The notes beneath the pieces are model-generated. The model was not told the DNA's origin. It did not search any database and saw nothing but the letters and a program-made list of their open reading frames with translations. From the NCBI GenBank assembly GCA_035499555.1, contig DATJYO010000047.1:29755-93754 (forward strand): DNA of 64,000 bases. Reading direction: 5' to 3'. Every line of letters starts with the position of its first letter. The first letter of the stretch is position 1. Shown here in pieces: positions 22,330 through 29,555 of this stretch. The translations under genes and the position numbers were made by a program. This DNA is from Bog-159 sp035499555. Its GTDB lineage: Bacteria; Acidobacteriota; Terriglobia; Bryobacterales; Bryobacteraceae.

Positions 22330-22578
22330 ATGAACACTACTTCGCTTCCCGATTTACTTGTGAACGTCTGCGCCGTCCTGCGGACGCATGAGATGCTGAT
22401 TTTCGAGCTTGACGCTTCGGCGGCTGCTCTGGCTCAGTTGCTAAAGGAGAATCCGCAGTTGGATAAACGCTTCCGCCAACTGAAGGATTCAAAAGCTGCC
22501 GAACTGTCTCAAGGTAACGCTGACCAACTTCGATTGATTGACCGTATAGCCGAACAATTCCGTCGTGGCTCTTATTAG
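22330..22578 (+). CDS. Hypothetical protein of the islet (82 aa)
   Basis: Reading from ATG 22330, this 82-residue protein is mostly helical, with text such as AALAQLLKENPQLDKRFRQL that could form a small helical bundle. A TTG start at 22303 would add nine residues; neither has a convincing ribosome binding site. It is divergent from the two minus-strand genes of the islet and is followed 58 bp later by a strong intrinsic terminator. Function unknown. Confidence 0.5.
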   Translation: MNTTSLPDLLVNVCAVLRTHEMLIFELDASAAALAQLLKENPQLDKRFRQLKDSKAAELSQGNADQLRLIDRIAEQFRRGSY

Positions 22579-22636
22579 CGGCACGCATTCAGGCACACTC
22601 CGATCTGCTAAACTGTAAGTGCGCCTGAAGTTGTAT

Positions 22637-22666
22637 AGCCCCGGTTCCAGCCGGGGCTTTTGCTTT
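22637..22666 (+). terminator. Intrinsic terminator after the 82-aa gene
   Basis: An 8-bp perfect stem (AGCCCCGG at 22637-22644 with CCGGGGCT at 22651-22658) around the loop TTCCAG runs into a T-rich tract (TTTTGCTTT). This ends the plus-strand transcript of the preceding small gene inside the islet. Confidence 0.85.
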
Positions 22667-22694
22667 ATGGTAGCATCTCCCGTAAACACGGGGC

Positions 22695-22994
22695 ATGCCC
22701 ATGACCAAAGCTGAACGGGAATCGAAGATTCGCCATATCCATCAGTGCTTGAATATCGCCGAGCGAGATTATCCCGAAGCCACTTCGCGGGAACTCCAAT
22801 CGGCCATCGAAGACTTGGAGGACGTATACCTGGATCTGCTGGTGTCTGCCATCTGGAAACGCATAGACCGCTCCCTTGGGGCCGTTTTGTATACCATTTT
22901 AGCCGTCTTTGCGGCGATGGTTTTCCTTAGTTTGGCGGGCGGCCTAGCGCTATACGTTTGGGATTTCATCAAGTGGGTGTGGCACGTTCTTTAA
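22695..22994 (+). CDS. Small membrane protein of the islet (99 aa)
   Basis: This 99-residue protein has a charged, helical first half (KAERESKIRHIHQCLNIAER, then LQSAIEDLEDVYLDLL) and a hydrophobic second half with one long or two short membrane helices (about 62-96: LYTILAVFAAMVFLSLAGG, ending YVWDFIKWVWHVL). A second ATG two codons in (MTKAE) is an alternative start. Small proteins with a cytoplasmic helical part and a membrane tail occur in toxin and phage-exclusion modules, but I have no direct evidence for that here. Confidence 0.5.
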   Translation: MPMTKAERESKIRHIHQCLNIAERDYPEATSRELQSAIEDLEDVYLDLLVSAIWKRIDRSLGAVLYTILAVFAAMVFLSLAGGLALYVWDFIKWVWHVL

Positions 22995-23034
22995 GTGAGT
23001 AAGTCAAGAGTTTTTCTGGGCTATTAGTTGAGGT

Positions 23035-23382
23035 ATGATCGTGTCTTGGGGCTTAAAAGACATGAGCGCCGAAGAACAAGACTACATCCTCTGGAAGCTG
23101 CAACGGCAGCGTGACGGGTCGTGGAGTGCCGTAAACGCAATGGCCGCCAAGATCCAGGATTCTGGTGCTGCCATGGCGGAGGCTTCTAAGAAACTCCGCA
23201 GCCATGATCTACTTGGGCCGGATGGCGTAAAGGCCATACACACGGCCATGGAAGCGGTCGGACAGATTCCAGACCGGCAAGCCGTGATTGACTCGCTTAA
23301 AGAGCTGAAGGCAGAATTGGAACGATGCCGCGATCTTCAAGCGCAAGTCGCCCGGTTCCACAACCCCCCAGATCCCCCCTGA
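23035..23382 (+). CDS. Hypothetical helical protein of the islet (115 aa)
   Basis: This 115-residue protein is rich in Ala, Lys and Glu and looks like a helical bundle or coiled coil (YILWKLQRQRDGSW, VNAMAAKIQDSGAAMAEASK, IDSLKELKAELERCRDLQAQ). An internal ATG at 23062 (MSAEEQ) is an alternative start with GGGG ten bases upstream. The stop codon lies eight bases before the right terminal inverted repeat. I do not recognise the family. Confidence 0.5.
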   Translation: MIVSWGLKDMSAEEQDYILWKLQRQRDGSWSAVNAMAAKIQDSGAAMAEASKKLRSHDLLGPDGVKAIHTAMEAVGQIPDRQAVIDSLKELKAELERCRDLQAQVARFHNPPDPP

Positions 23383-23402
23383 ATATTTTAACCAACACAA
23401 CC
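23379..23402 (+). repeat. Direct repeat copy at the right end of the islet
   Basis: This is the right copy of the CTGAAT-TTTAACCAACACAACC direct repeat also found at 21872-21895. Its 3' part overlaps the right terminal inverted repeat (23390-23427). Confidence 0.6.
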
Positions 23403-23435
23403 TCGACCCACTACCACCGCCGCAACGTGGTATAT

Positions 23436-23455
23436 TTATTCATAAGACTGAATAA
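23436..23455. promoter_or_regulatory. Perfect palindrome upstream of argC, possible arginine operator
   Basis: TTATTCA (23436-23442) and TGAATAA (23449-23455) face each other across six bases, ending six bases before the argC start codon. TGAAT/ATTCA are the half-sites of the ArgR operator, although here they occur in the opposite order to the E. coli ARG box. Its place at the head of an arginine operon makes regulation plausible but unproven. Confidence 0.4.
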
Positions 23456-23461
23456 TCTTCC

Positions 23462-24460
23462 ATGAGCTGGGTGGCTGCCATCGTCGGATATCGTGGGTAT
23501 AGCGGCGCGGAACTCGTCCGCCTGCTCGGACGCCACCCGCACGTCACTCCGGTTCTGCTCGATCATCGGGAGGACGCCGCCGCCCGGCCGCACGCGGGGA
23601 CCCTGCGGCACGCGCCCTGCACGCCGGACGCGGTGCGCGCGGAAGGCATCTCCATCGTGTTCCTGGCTACGCCGGCGGAGATCTCCCTGGAACTGGCGCC
23701 CACCATGCTGAGCGCCGGCGCGCGCGTCATCGATCTGAGCGGCGCCTTCCGGCTGCGGACCCCGGCCGCTTACAGCGCCTGGTACAAGGATGCTCACACC
23801 CAGCCTGACTTGCTGGCGGAAGCGGCTTACGGCCTGCCCGAGTTCTGCCGCGAACGCATCCCGGCGGCCCGCCTGGTGGCCAATCCGGGCTGCTACCCGA
23901 CGGCGGCCAACCTGGCGATACGGCCGCTGGTGGAGGCCGGCGTGATCGATCGCGCGGCAGGTGTCGTGTGCGATGCCAAGTCCGGGGTCAGCGGCGCGGG
24001 GCGCAAACCGTCGCTCAAGACCAGTTTCTGCGAGGTCACCGAGAACTTCTCGGCTTATGCGGTGCTGCATCACCGGCACGTGCCGGAAGTGCTGATGATT
24101 TCCGGGCTGGAGGAGCGCGAGTTCAGTTTCACCGCGCAGCTTGTGCCGGTGGCGCGCGGCATCCTCGAGACCATCTACTTCCGCACCGCCACGCCCGCCG
24201 GCGCAGACGACCTGCTGGCGATCTACGCCCGGCGCTACGCCGGCGAGGCCTTCATACGGCTCTATCCCGCCGGCCACCTGCCCGACCTGCACGCGGTGGC
24301 GCACACCAATTATTGCGACATCGGCGTCACGGCCGACCAGGCCACGGGGCGCGCGGTGGTGGTGAGCGCGATCGACAACCTGGTGAAGGGCGCGGCCGGG
24401 CAAGCGGTTCAGAATATGAACCTGCTGCTGGGCCGGCCCGAGGCGGAGGGGCTGCTGTGA
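23462..24460 (+). CDS. argC: N-acetyl-gamma-glutamyl-phosphate reductase
   Basis: This 332-residue enzyme catalyses the NADPH-dependent reduction of N-acetylglutamyl phosphate, step three of arginine synthesis. The catalytic Cys144 lies in ANPGCYPTAA, and the active-site text VCDAKSGVSGAGRKP and HHRHVPEV is conserved. The N-terminal nucleotide loop reads VGYRGYSGAEL; the first Gly-x-x-Gly step has Tyr-Arg where Ala-Ser/Ala is more usual. It overlaps argB by GTGA. Upstream is a palindromic candidate operator and the islet boundary. Confidence 0.96.
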   Translation: MSWVAAIVGYRGYSGAELVRLLGRHPHVTPVLLDHREDAAARPHAGTLRHAPCTPDAVRAEGISIVFLATPAEISLELAPTMLSAGARVIDLSGAFRLRTPAAYSAWYKDAHTQPDLLAEAAYGLPEFCRERIPAARLVANPGCYPTAANLAIRPLVEAGVIDRAAGVVCDAKSGVSGAGRKPSLKTSFCEVTENFSAYAVLHHRHVPEVLMISGLEEREFSFTAQLVPVARGILETIYFRTATPAGADDLLAIYARRYAGEAFIRLYPAGHLPDLHAVAHTNYCDIGVTADQATGRAVVVSAIDNLVKGAAGQAVQNMNLLLGRPEAEGLL

Positions 24461-25242
24461 AGTTGCTGGTCAAACTGGGCGGCACGCTGCTGGACGCCGA
24501 TGCGCCGCGGGAAAGCCTGGCGGCGCAGATCGCCGCGGCGGCGCGCACCGCGCGGATGGCCGTGGTGCACGGCGGCGGCAAGCAGATGACCCGCTTCCTG
24601 GCCGAGCGCGGGGTGGAGAGCCAGTTCGTCGGCGGCCTGCGCGTCACTACGCCCGCGGTACTGGATGCGGTCATCAAAGTGGTGGCGGGCAGCGTGAACC
24701 GGCAGTTGGTGGCGGCGCTCCATCGCGCGGGCGCGCGGGCGGTGGGCATTTCCGGCATTGATGGTTGCCTGGCGGAGGCGGAGCCGATGAACCCGGCGCT
24801 GGGCAGCGTCGGCCGCGTGACGCGCGTCGATCCGGCGCTGCTCGATGCGCTGCTGGACGGCGGATTCCTGCCGGTGGTGGCATGCGTGGCGGGGGACCGG
24901 GCGGGGCGCTTATATAATGTCAATGCCGATCAGATGGCGGCGGCCTGCGCGGCGGCGTTCGGCGCGGACCAGTTGGTGTTTCTCACGGACGTCGATGGAG
25001 TTTTGGATGCCGACCGGCGTATCCTCACGCATCTCACGGCCGCGGATTGCGCGGCGCTGATGGCGCGCGGGATTGCCACCGGCGGTATGCAGGCCAAGCT
25101 GAATGCCGCCCGGCACGCGCTGCAGTCGGGTGTGCCGCAGGTGCGTATCGCGGCGGGCGCGGCCGATCGGGTGCTGGCCCGGATTCTGGCCGGTGAGGAA
25201 GTCGGCACGCGCTTAGCCGGCGAAGAGGTGGCGGCCCGATGA
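24457..25242 (+). CDS. argB: Acetylglutamate kinase
   Basis: This 261-residue amino-acid kinase family protein phosphorylates N-acetylglutamate. The phosphate-binding LVKLGGTLLD, substrate-binding VVHGGGKQM and the DVDGVLD, GIATGGMQAKL motifs are intact. The start is GTG at 24457, overlapping the argC stop; GGAGGGG lies just upstream. The long frame before it is a shadow inside argC. The protein is a little short of the usual 290-300 residues and lacks the N-terminal helix that mediates arginine-sensitive hexamer formation, so it may be arginine-insensitive (inference). Confidence 0.95.
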   Translation: MKLLVKLGGTLLDADAPRESLAAQIAAAARTARMAVVHGGGKQMTRFLAERGVESQFVGGLRVTTPAVLDAVIKVVAGSVNRQLVAALHRAGARAVGISGIDGCLAEAEPMNPALGSVGRVTRVDPALLDALLDGGFLPVVACVAGDRAGRLYNVNADQMAAACAAAFGADQLVFLTDVDGVLDADRRILTHLTAADCAALMARGIATGGMQAKLNAARHALQSGVPQVRIAAGAADRVLARILAGEEVGTRLAGEEVAAR

Positions 25243-25826
25243 TCAGCGCTCTTACCGGCGACAGCATCGCCGAGTACGGCGGCCGCCGTGAATTCACCGT
25301 GCGCAAGGCGGGCATGCACGATATCGCGCCTATTCTGGATCTGATCAACGCCTACGCGGCCAAGGGCATCATGCTGCCGCGCACCGAGTTCGAGGTCTCC
25401 GAAGATATACGCGATTTCTTGGTGATTCTGGCCGATGGCCGCATGGTGGGATGCGGCGCGCTGCACTTCTACACACCGTCGATCGGGGAGATCCGGTCGC
25501 TGGCCGTGGCCGAGGAGCACAAGACGCACGGCATCGGGCGGCGGCTGATCGAGTCGCTGGTCGCCGAAGCCGCCGGTTTCGCACTGCATGCCGTTTTTGC
25601 GTTCACATACGTGCCGGGCTTTTTCAGCAAGATGGGCTTTCAGGAAGTGGAGCGCGGCGAGCTTCCCCTAAAGGCCTGGAAAGATTGCCTGCGTTGTCCC
25701 AAGTTCCAATGCTGCGACGAAATCGCGGTTTTGCGAGTTCTCGACTCCGCATACTGTAGAGATTTTCAACATCACGATCCTGAGCACTCGGGACTCGTGC
25801 AGTTGCCGGTAGTGGGCATCAAGTAA
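25239..25826 (+). CDS. GNAT N-acetyltransferase, likely N-acetylglutamate synthase
   Basis: This 195-residue GNAT protein has the acetyl-CoA loop in EEHKTHGIGRRLIESLV and the C-terminal text KAWKDCLRCPKFQCCDEIAV that is typical of short ArgA-type synthases found with argB in many bacteria. It would supply N-acetylglutamate to ArgB. The last 25 residues after VLRVL extend past the usual end and may be an unimportant tail. It overlaps argB by four bases, so the three genes form one operon. No argJ, argD or argF is in the window. Confidence 0.85.
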   Translation: MISALTGDSIAEYGGRREFTVRKAGMHDIAPILDLINAYAAKGIMLPRTEFEVSEDIRDFLVILADGRMVGCGALHFYTPSIGEIRSLAVAEEHKTHGIGRRLIESLVAEAAGFALHAVFAFTYVPGFFSKMGFQEVERGELPLKAWKDCLRCPKFQCCDEIAVLRVLDSAYCRDFQHHDPEHSGLVQLPVVGIK

Positions 25827-25851
25827 CCGCTCCTGACCCCTGCCCCCGTAT

Positions 25852-25878
25852 ACCCGCATTTGCGGGTGCCTCGCGAGG
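25852..25878. other. Adjacent hairpin and palindrome after the acetyltransferase
   Basis: ACCCGCA/TGCGGGT (25852-25867, 2-base loop) is followed by the palindrome CCTCGCGAGG (25869-25878). There is no T tract, so this is not a standard terminator; it may pause transcription or be a repeat remnant. Confidence 0.35.
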
Positions 25879-25977
25879 ATTCATGCAACTAATTGTGAAA
25901 ACGGTGTGAAATCCTACGTTCCCTGTATTATACTTTTAAACAGGACAAACGCGTATTTAACTATTTAGCGAGGAATC

Positions 25978-26949
25978 ATGCGTGCCCAAACGGTTGATGT
26001 GAAATCATCGAATGGAAGGGTGCTGTGCTGCACCGTCTTTCGTCCCGGCGGCAAAAAACTGCTGGCGAAAGGTCATGTAATCAGTGACGACGACATACGG
26101 GTGTTGGAATCCGAAGGTCTGGAATCCATTTGGGTTACGGAACTGGAGGAAGGCGAGGTCGGCGAAGACGATGCGGTCTGCGCCGTGGCCAGCGAGATGG
26201 GCTGCGGCAGCTTTGAGATCCGCCTGGCCGCCGGCGGCCGCGCCAATCTGCAGGCCACGGAGAACTGTTGCGTCCTGGTAGACGATGAGCTGTTGAAGCA
26301 GATCAACTGCACGGCCAGCGTGGTGATCGCCACCGCGCTGAATTTCAGTTTCGCCACTCCCGGGCAGCGCATCGCCACGGTGAAGAGCGCGCCGTTTGCG
26401 GTATCGCGCGCGCAACTGGATGCGGTGGTCAGCATCGTGAAAGAGCGGGGTCCGATCCTGCAGGCGCGGCCGATGCGCAACCCGGCTGTAGGGGTTTTGT
26501 ACACCGATCCGCTGAACGGCGACCGGGCGCGGCAGTTGTTTGAGAATATTATGCGCCAGCGCCTGGAGCGTTTCGGCGTGTTGCCGACGTTCCTGCTCTC
26601 CTGCACCGAAGATGAGGCCTCCGTGAGCCGGGCCCTGCAGCAACTGCTGCGGTCGAAGCCCGCGGTGATTCTGATCGCGTCCACGACGGCGCCAGCCGGT
26701 CCCGAGGACGTGGTGGGCCGGGCGATGGAAAAAGTCGGCGGGCGCACGGAGCGTTTCCTGGCGCCGGTCGAGCCGGGAAATCTGCTGCTGCTGGCTTACA
26801 AAGACGATGTGCCCATGATTTCGGCTCCCGGCTGTTTCCGTTCGGCGAAACCGAACGTGGTAGACTTGGTGCTTCCCCCGCTATTGGCGCGTTACCGTGT
26901 TTCAGGCTGGGAGGTGGGCTGCCTGGGACACGGCGGACTTTTAGGATAG
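25978..26949 (+). CDS. Molybdopterin-binding domain protein
   Basis: This 323-residue protein resembles the MoaB/Mog-like molybdopterin-binding domain proteins. The C-terminal half (about 165-310) has the fold pattern around VGVLYTDPLNGDRARQLFEN and the AVILIASTTAPAGPEDVVGR and PVEPGNLLLLAYKDDVPMIS segments. The N-terminal part resembles the MoeA linker domain. The GAGGA sequence six bases before the ATG is a good ribosome binding site. No other cofactor genes are adjacent, so its exact role (adenylyltransferase-like or sensor) is unclear. Confidence 0.75.
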   Translation: MRAQTVDVKSSNGRVLCCTVFRPGGKKLLAKGHVISDDDIRVLESEGLESIWVTELEEGEVGEDDAVCAVASEMGCGSFEIRLAAGGRANLQATENCCVLVDDELLKQINCTASVVIATALNFSFATPGQRIATVKSAPFAVSRAQLDAVVSIVKERGPILQARPMRNPAVGVLYTDPLNGDRARQLFENIMRQRLERFGVLPTFLLSCTEDEASVSRALQQLLRSKPAVILIASTTAPAGPEDVVGRAMEKVGGRTERFLAPVEPGNLLLLAYKDDVPMISAPGCFRSAKPNVVDLVLPPLLARYRVSGWEVGCLGHGGLLG

Positions 26950-27010
26950 ATCGCGGTCTCCTCCACCCCTGTGGGCTTGCAACCTCCGAGCGGCCCGCAG
27001 GCGCTCCTCA

Positions 27011-27042
27011 ACCGGGCGCTGTCACAAGCGCCCGGTTTTTTT
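27011..27042 (+). terminator. Intrinsic terminator after the molybdopterin-binding gene
   Basis: A 10-bp perfect stem (ACCGGGCGCT at 27011-27020 with AGCGCCCGGT at 27027-27036) around the loop GTCACA runs into seven Ts. It ends the plus-strand transcript and lies just before the stop of the convergent cytochrome gene. Confidence 0.92.
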
Positions 27043-27047
27043 GTCTT

Positions 27048-27659
27048 CTAATGGCACCCCAGGCAGCGGAACTGCCGGCCGTGACACACGGCACAGGTGG
27101 TTTTATCGAGGCCGAGCTTTCCGCTGGTGTGGGAGTCCAGAAAATCGGGTGTGTGGCTGGCGGGCTTCAGGCGCGCGTCTTTGCCATGGCAGAACTCACA
27201 ACTAAACGGCAGATCGATCTGATTGTGGCAGACCAGGCAATCCGCCATTTGCGGCAAGGCGGCGCGATCCGGCCGGTCGGAGGTCTCCAGGCCGCGGTGG
27301 CACGCTTCGCACGGATTTGCCGAGTTCAATTGCGCCCGCAGATCCGGCGCCGGAGTCGAAAGGTACGTGTGCCGGTCGATCGCGGCCGCAATCACCGGCG
27401 CGAGGTTTCCGGATCTGAGGTGCAACTGGTGGCTGAACTTTGCCAGCCGTGTAGGCGGCGGAGTTCCAACGTCGGCCTTCTGATGGCACCGCAGACACAC
27501 GGCGGCCTTCGGCAGCAGGTTATCGCCCGGCGACTCACTGGTGAACGCCGCGGCGTGGCAGGTGCGGCATTCGATCTTGGCCGCGATATGCACCCGGTGC
27601 GAGAACGGCTGCGCGGCAGCCGCGGCGGTAAGGGCGAGGGCCAGAGCCAGGGTTCGCAC
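27048..27659 (-). CDS. Seven-heme periplasmic cytochrome c
   Basis: This 203-residue protein has a signal peptide (residues 1-17) and seven CXXCH heme sites: CRTCH, CLRCH, CEACH, CLVCH, CEFCH, CAVCH and CLGCH, the last ending exactly at the C-terminus. Several extra His residues (for example in FSHQLHL and DRHTYL) could be distal ligands. It is probably a periplasmic electron carrier of the cytochrome c3/c7 or NrfB-like type. It starts with GTG immediately after the stop codon of the PQQ-type dehydrogenase (TGAGTG), so the two are likely co-translated and the cytochrome may accept its electrons. Confidence 0.9.
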   Translation of the reverse strand: MRTLALALALTAAAAAQPFSHRVHIAAKIECRTCHAAAFTSESPGDNLLPKAAVCLRCHQKADVGTPPPTRLAKFSHQLHLRSGNLAPVIAAAIDRHTYLSTPAPDLRAQLNSANPCEACHRGLETSDRPDRAALPQMADCLVCHNQIDLPFSCEFCHGKDARLKPASHTPDFLDSHTSGKLGLDKTTCAVCHGRQFRCLGCH

Positions 27660-28862
27660 TCAGTGTTTGTAAGTGACCCGCCATAGCTTACGGCCGCCGT
27701 CGTCGGAGACCAACAGGCTGCCGTCGGGCAGAATCATGACGGCCACGGGACGGCCCCACACGTCGCGATTGTCGGGCGCGATCATCCAGCCGGTCAGAAA
27801 CTCGCGCTCCGGACCGGACGGCTTGCCGTCCCGGAACGGGATGAACGCCACGTCGTAGCCTACGCGTTGGGAACGGTTCCAGGAGCCGTGCATCGCCAGG
27901 AAGGCTCCCCCGCGATATTCGGCGGGGAACTGCCTGGCCGTATAGAATGCGAAATCGAGCACCGCCTGGTGGGCGGGCATCAGCGGCATATCGGGCACGA
28001 TCGTTTTGCTCACCAGGTTATCCGGGGCCTTTCCTTTATTGCGCGGGTCCTCGTGGGGGCCGATGTAGGCATAGGGCCAGCCGTAGAATCCACCCTCCTG
28101 GATGTGCGTGAAATAATCGGGCACCAGGTCATCGCCCAGGGCGTCGCGTTCCTGCACGGCGGCCCACAAGGTATCCGTGCCGGGATACCAGTGCAGCCCG
28201 ATCGGATTTCGCGTGCCCGAGGCAAAGGTCTCGTGGCCGGTGCCATCCGGATTGTAGCGGTTGATGGCCGCCCGCAAGGGATTCTCGCCGGTCGACACGT
28301 TGGAAGCCGAGCCGACGCCCACATACAGCTTTTTGCCGGCGCGATCAAACAGCAGGCTGCGCGTCCAGTGACCCTGGCTGAAGCCTTTGAGCGAGACGAC
28401 CTCCTCGCCGGGACCGGCTGTCATCGCCTTGGCGTCATATTTATACCGCTTGACCGATTGCCGCTCGCCCACATACAGATACTCATGCCAGAACGCCAGG
28501 CCATAAGGACGATCCAGCCCGGTGATCAGCTTCCGGCGTTCGCCGGGCTTGTACCCGTCGGCCTTGCGGAGCGGCATGACGTACACGGTACCGTCGGGGC
28601 TGTCCGCCGCATCGCTGAGCAGGAGTTCGCCGCCGGGGCCCAGCAGCATGTAGCGCGGGCGCGCGAAGCCCTCGGCATAAACATCCACCGAGAAACCTGC
28701 CGGCACGTGCAACTGCGCGCCAGCGGGCTGTGGAATGACGTGCGGACCGTTGTTGGCCGATGGAGTGGCATAGGGCGGCGGCAGCTTCACGTCCGCGGCG
28801 AAGAATACCGCCCCGGCGGACAGGGACAGGACAGTCAGCGTTAGAATTCCCCTCGGGTGCAT
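27660..28862 (-). CDS. PQQ-dependent sugar (sorbosone-type) dehydrogenase
   Basis: This 400-residue secreted protein (signal peptide 1-24) is a six-bladed propeller of the glucose/sorbosone dehydrogenase family. Blade texts include GLDRPYGLAFWHEYLYVG, GTRNPIGLHWYPGTDTLW and VAVMILPDGSLLVSDDGG. It would oxidise a sugar or other polyol in the periplasm using PQQ. The heptaheme cytochrome gene follows directly, a natural electron acceptor. There are no pqq biosynthesis genes in the window. Confidence 0.85.
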   Translation of the reverse strand: MHPRGILTLTVLSLSAGAVFFAADVKLPPPYATPSANNGPHVIPQPAGAQLHVPAGFSVDVYAEGFARPRYMLLGPGGELLLSDAADSPDGTVYVMPLRKADGYKPGERRKLITGLDRPYGLAFWHEYLYVGERQSVKRYKYDAKAMTAGPGEEVVSLKGFSQGHWTRSLLFDRAGKKLYVGVGSASNVSTGENPLRAAINRYNPDGTGHETFASGTRNPIGLHWYPGTDTLWAAVQERDALGDDLVPDYFTHIQEGGFYGWPYAYIGPHEDPRNKGKAPDNLVSKTIVPDMPLMPAHQAVLDFAFYTARQFPAEYRGGAFLAMHGSWNRSQRVGYDVAFIPFRDGKPSGPEREFLTGWMIAPDNRDVWGRPVAVMILPDGSLLVSDDGGRKLWRVTYKH

Positions 28863-28925
28863 GCCTCATTCTAACGCGCGCTTCCCACGAACCGCGAGAA
28901 TTGCGCCAATGCGGCGTTCTCCGGA

Positions 28926-29165
28926 TCAGTGCGCCGTGAGGCGCCGGAGCGCCGCCGGAGCCTGGGGAGGCATCGCGATGCCATGCCGCTCGGCGTATTG
29001 TTGGGCATGCTTCGGGCAGCAATACAGCCACCAGTCATCGCCCTCCATCACCAGAAATGCGGAACGGGTGGTGCAGCCTTTTGCCTGGCAGGCCACAGTG
29101 CCCCAGTCCCGCTTGGCCTGGATCTCCTCCGGCGTCATGGAACGAATGCTTCGCGCGACGCTCAT
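28926..29165 (-). CDS. Hypothetical protein with Cys-rich motif (79 aa)
   Basis: This 79-residue protein has Cys pairs in VACQAKGCTT and LYCCPKHAQ, arranged like a small zinc ribbon. It starts three bases after the stop of the PilZ gene and so is probably the last gene of the AAA+/PilZ operon. I do not recognise the family. Confidence 0.6.
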   Translation of the reverse strand: MSVARSIRSMTPEEIQAKRDWGTVACQAKGCTTRSAFLVMEGDDWWLYCCPKHAQQYAERHGIAMPPQAPAALRRLTAH

Positions 29166-29168
29166 AAT

Positions 29169-29519
29169 CTATCGTTTCTCCCCCGCCTGGTCCTGTTTCA
29201 AAAACCGTTGCCTGCCGGCATCCGCCTGGCTCGTGGCCGAACTGAACATCAGTCCAATGGCATGGCCCAGTCCCAGGCGATGGCAGTAGCGTACCGTGGC
29301 GTTGCCCATCAAGCCATAGGCCGGCGCCTTCACGAAGACATTCGTTCGCAACTCGATCGGTTGCTCGGAGACGATGCGCACCCCCTGGTCCGACATATCC
29401 AGACACCTGGCCTGGATCATCCGCGTCTGTCCCGACCGGTTCTGCCAGGAGACCTGCACGGCGCCCAGGAAGGGATGCCGCTCGCCTCTTCGAATATCTT
29501 TCTTGTTGTCGAGCTCCAT
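29169..29519 (-). CDS. PilZ domain protein, c-di-GMP receptor
   Basis: This 116-residue single PilZ domain has the two c-di-GMP binding motifs: R-x3-R in RRGERHP and (D/N)-x-S-x2-G in DMSDQGVRI. Such proteins sense c-di-GMP and change the behaviour of a partner. It sits 36 bp after an AAA+ ATPase gene and 3 bp before a small Cys-rich gene, all on the minus strand. A GGDEF/HD-GYP protein and an EAL-HDOD-PilZ protein lie nearby, so local c-di-GMP control is likely. Confidence 0.88.
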   Translation of the reverse strand: MELDNKKDIRRGERHPFLGAVQVSWQNRSGQTRMIQARCLDMSDQGVRIVSEQPIELRTNVFVKAPAYGLMGNATVRYCHRLGLGHAIGLMFSSATSQADAGRQRFLKQDQAGEKR

Positions 29520-29555
29520 TTAGTCACCTGCTCACTGAGCCGGTTGCCGGATTCA

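Larger units (their letters stand above)
21901..23427. mobile_element. 1.5-kb islet with imperfect terminal inverted repeats and no transposase
   Basis: The left end (21901-21937) and the reverse complement of the right end (23427-23390) match at about 29 of 38 positions with one gap, sharing GGTAGTGGG, AGGTTGTG and TGGTT blocks in register. Between them are five small unknown genes, two on the minus and three on the plus strand, in DNA visibly less GC-rich than the M20 peptidase and argC genes on either side. No recombinase or transposase is encoded, so it would be mobilised in trans if mobile at all. No target-site duplication is obvious. Confidence 0.5.
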
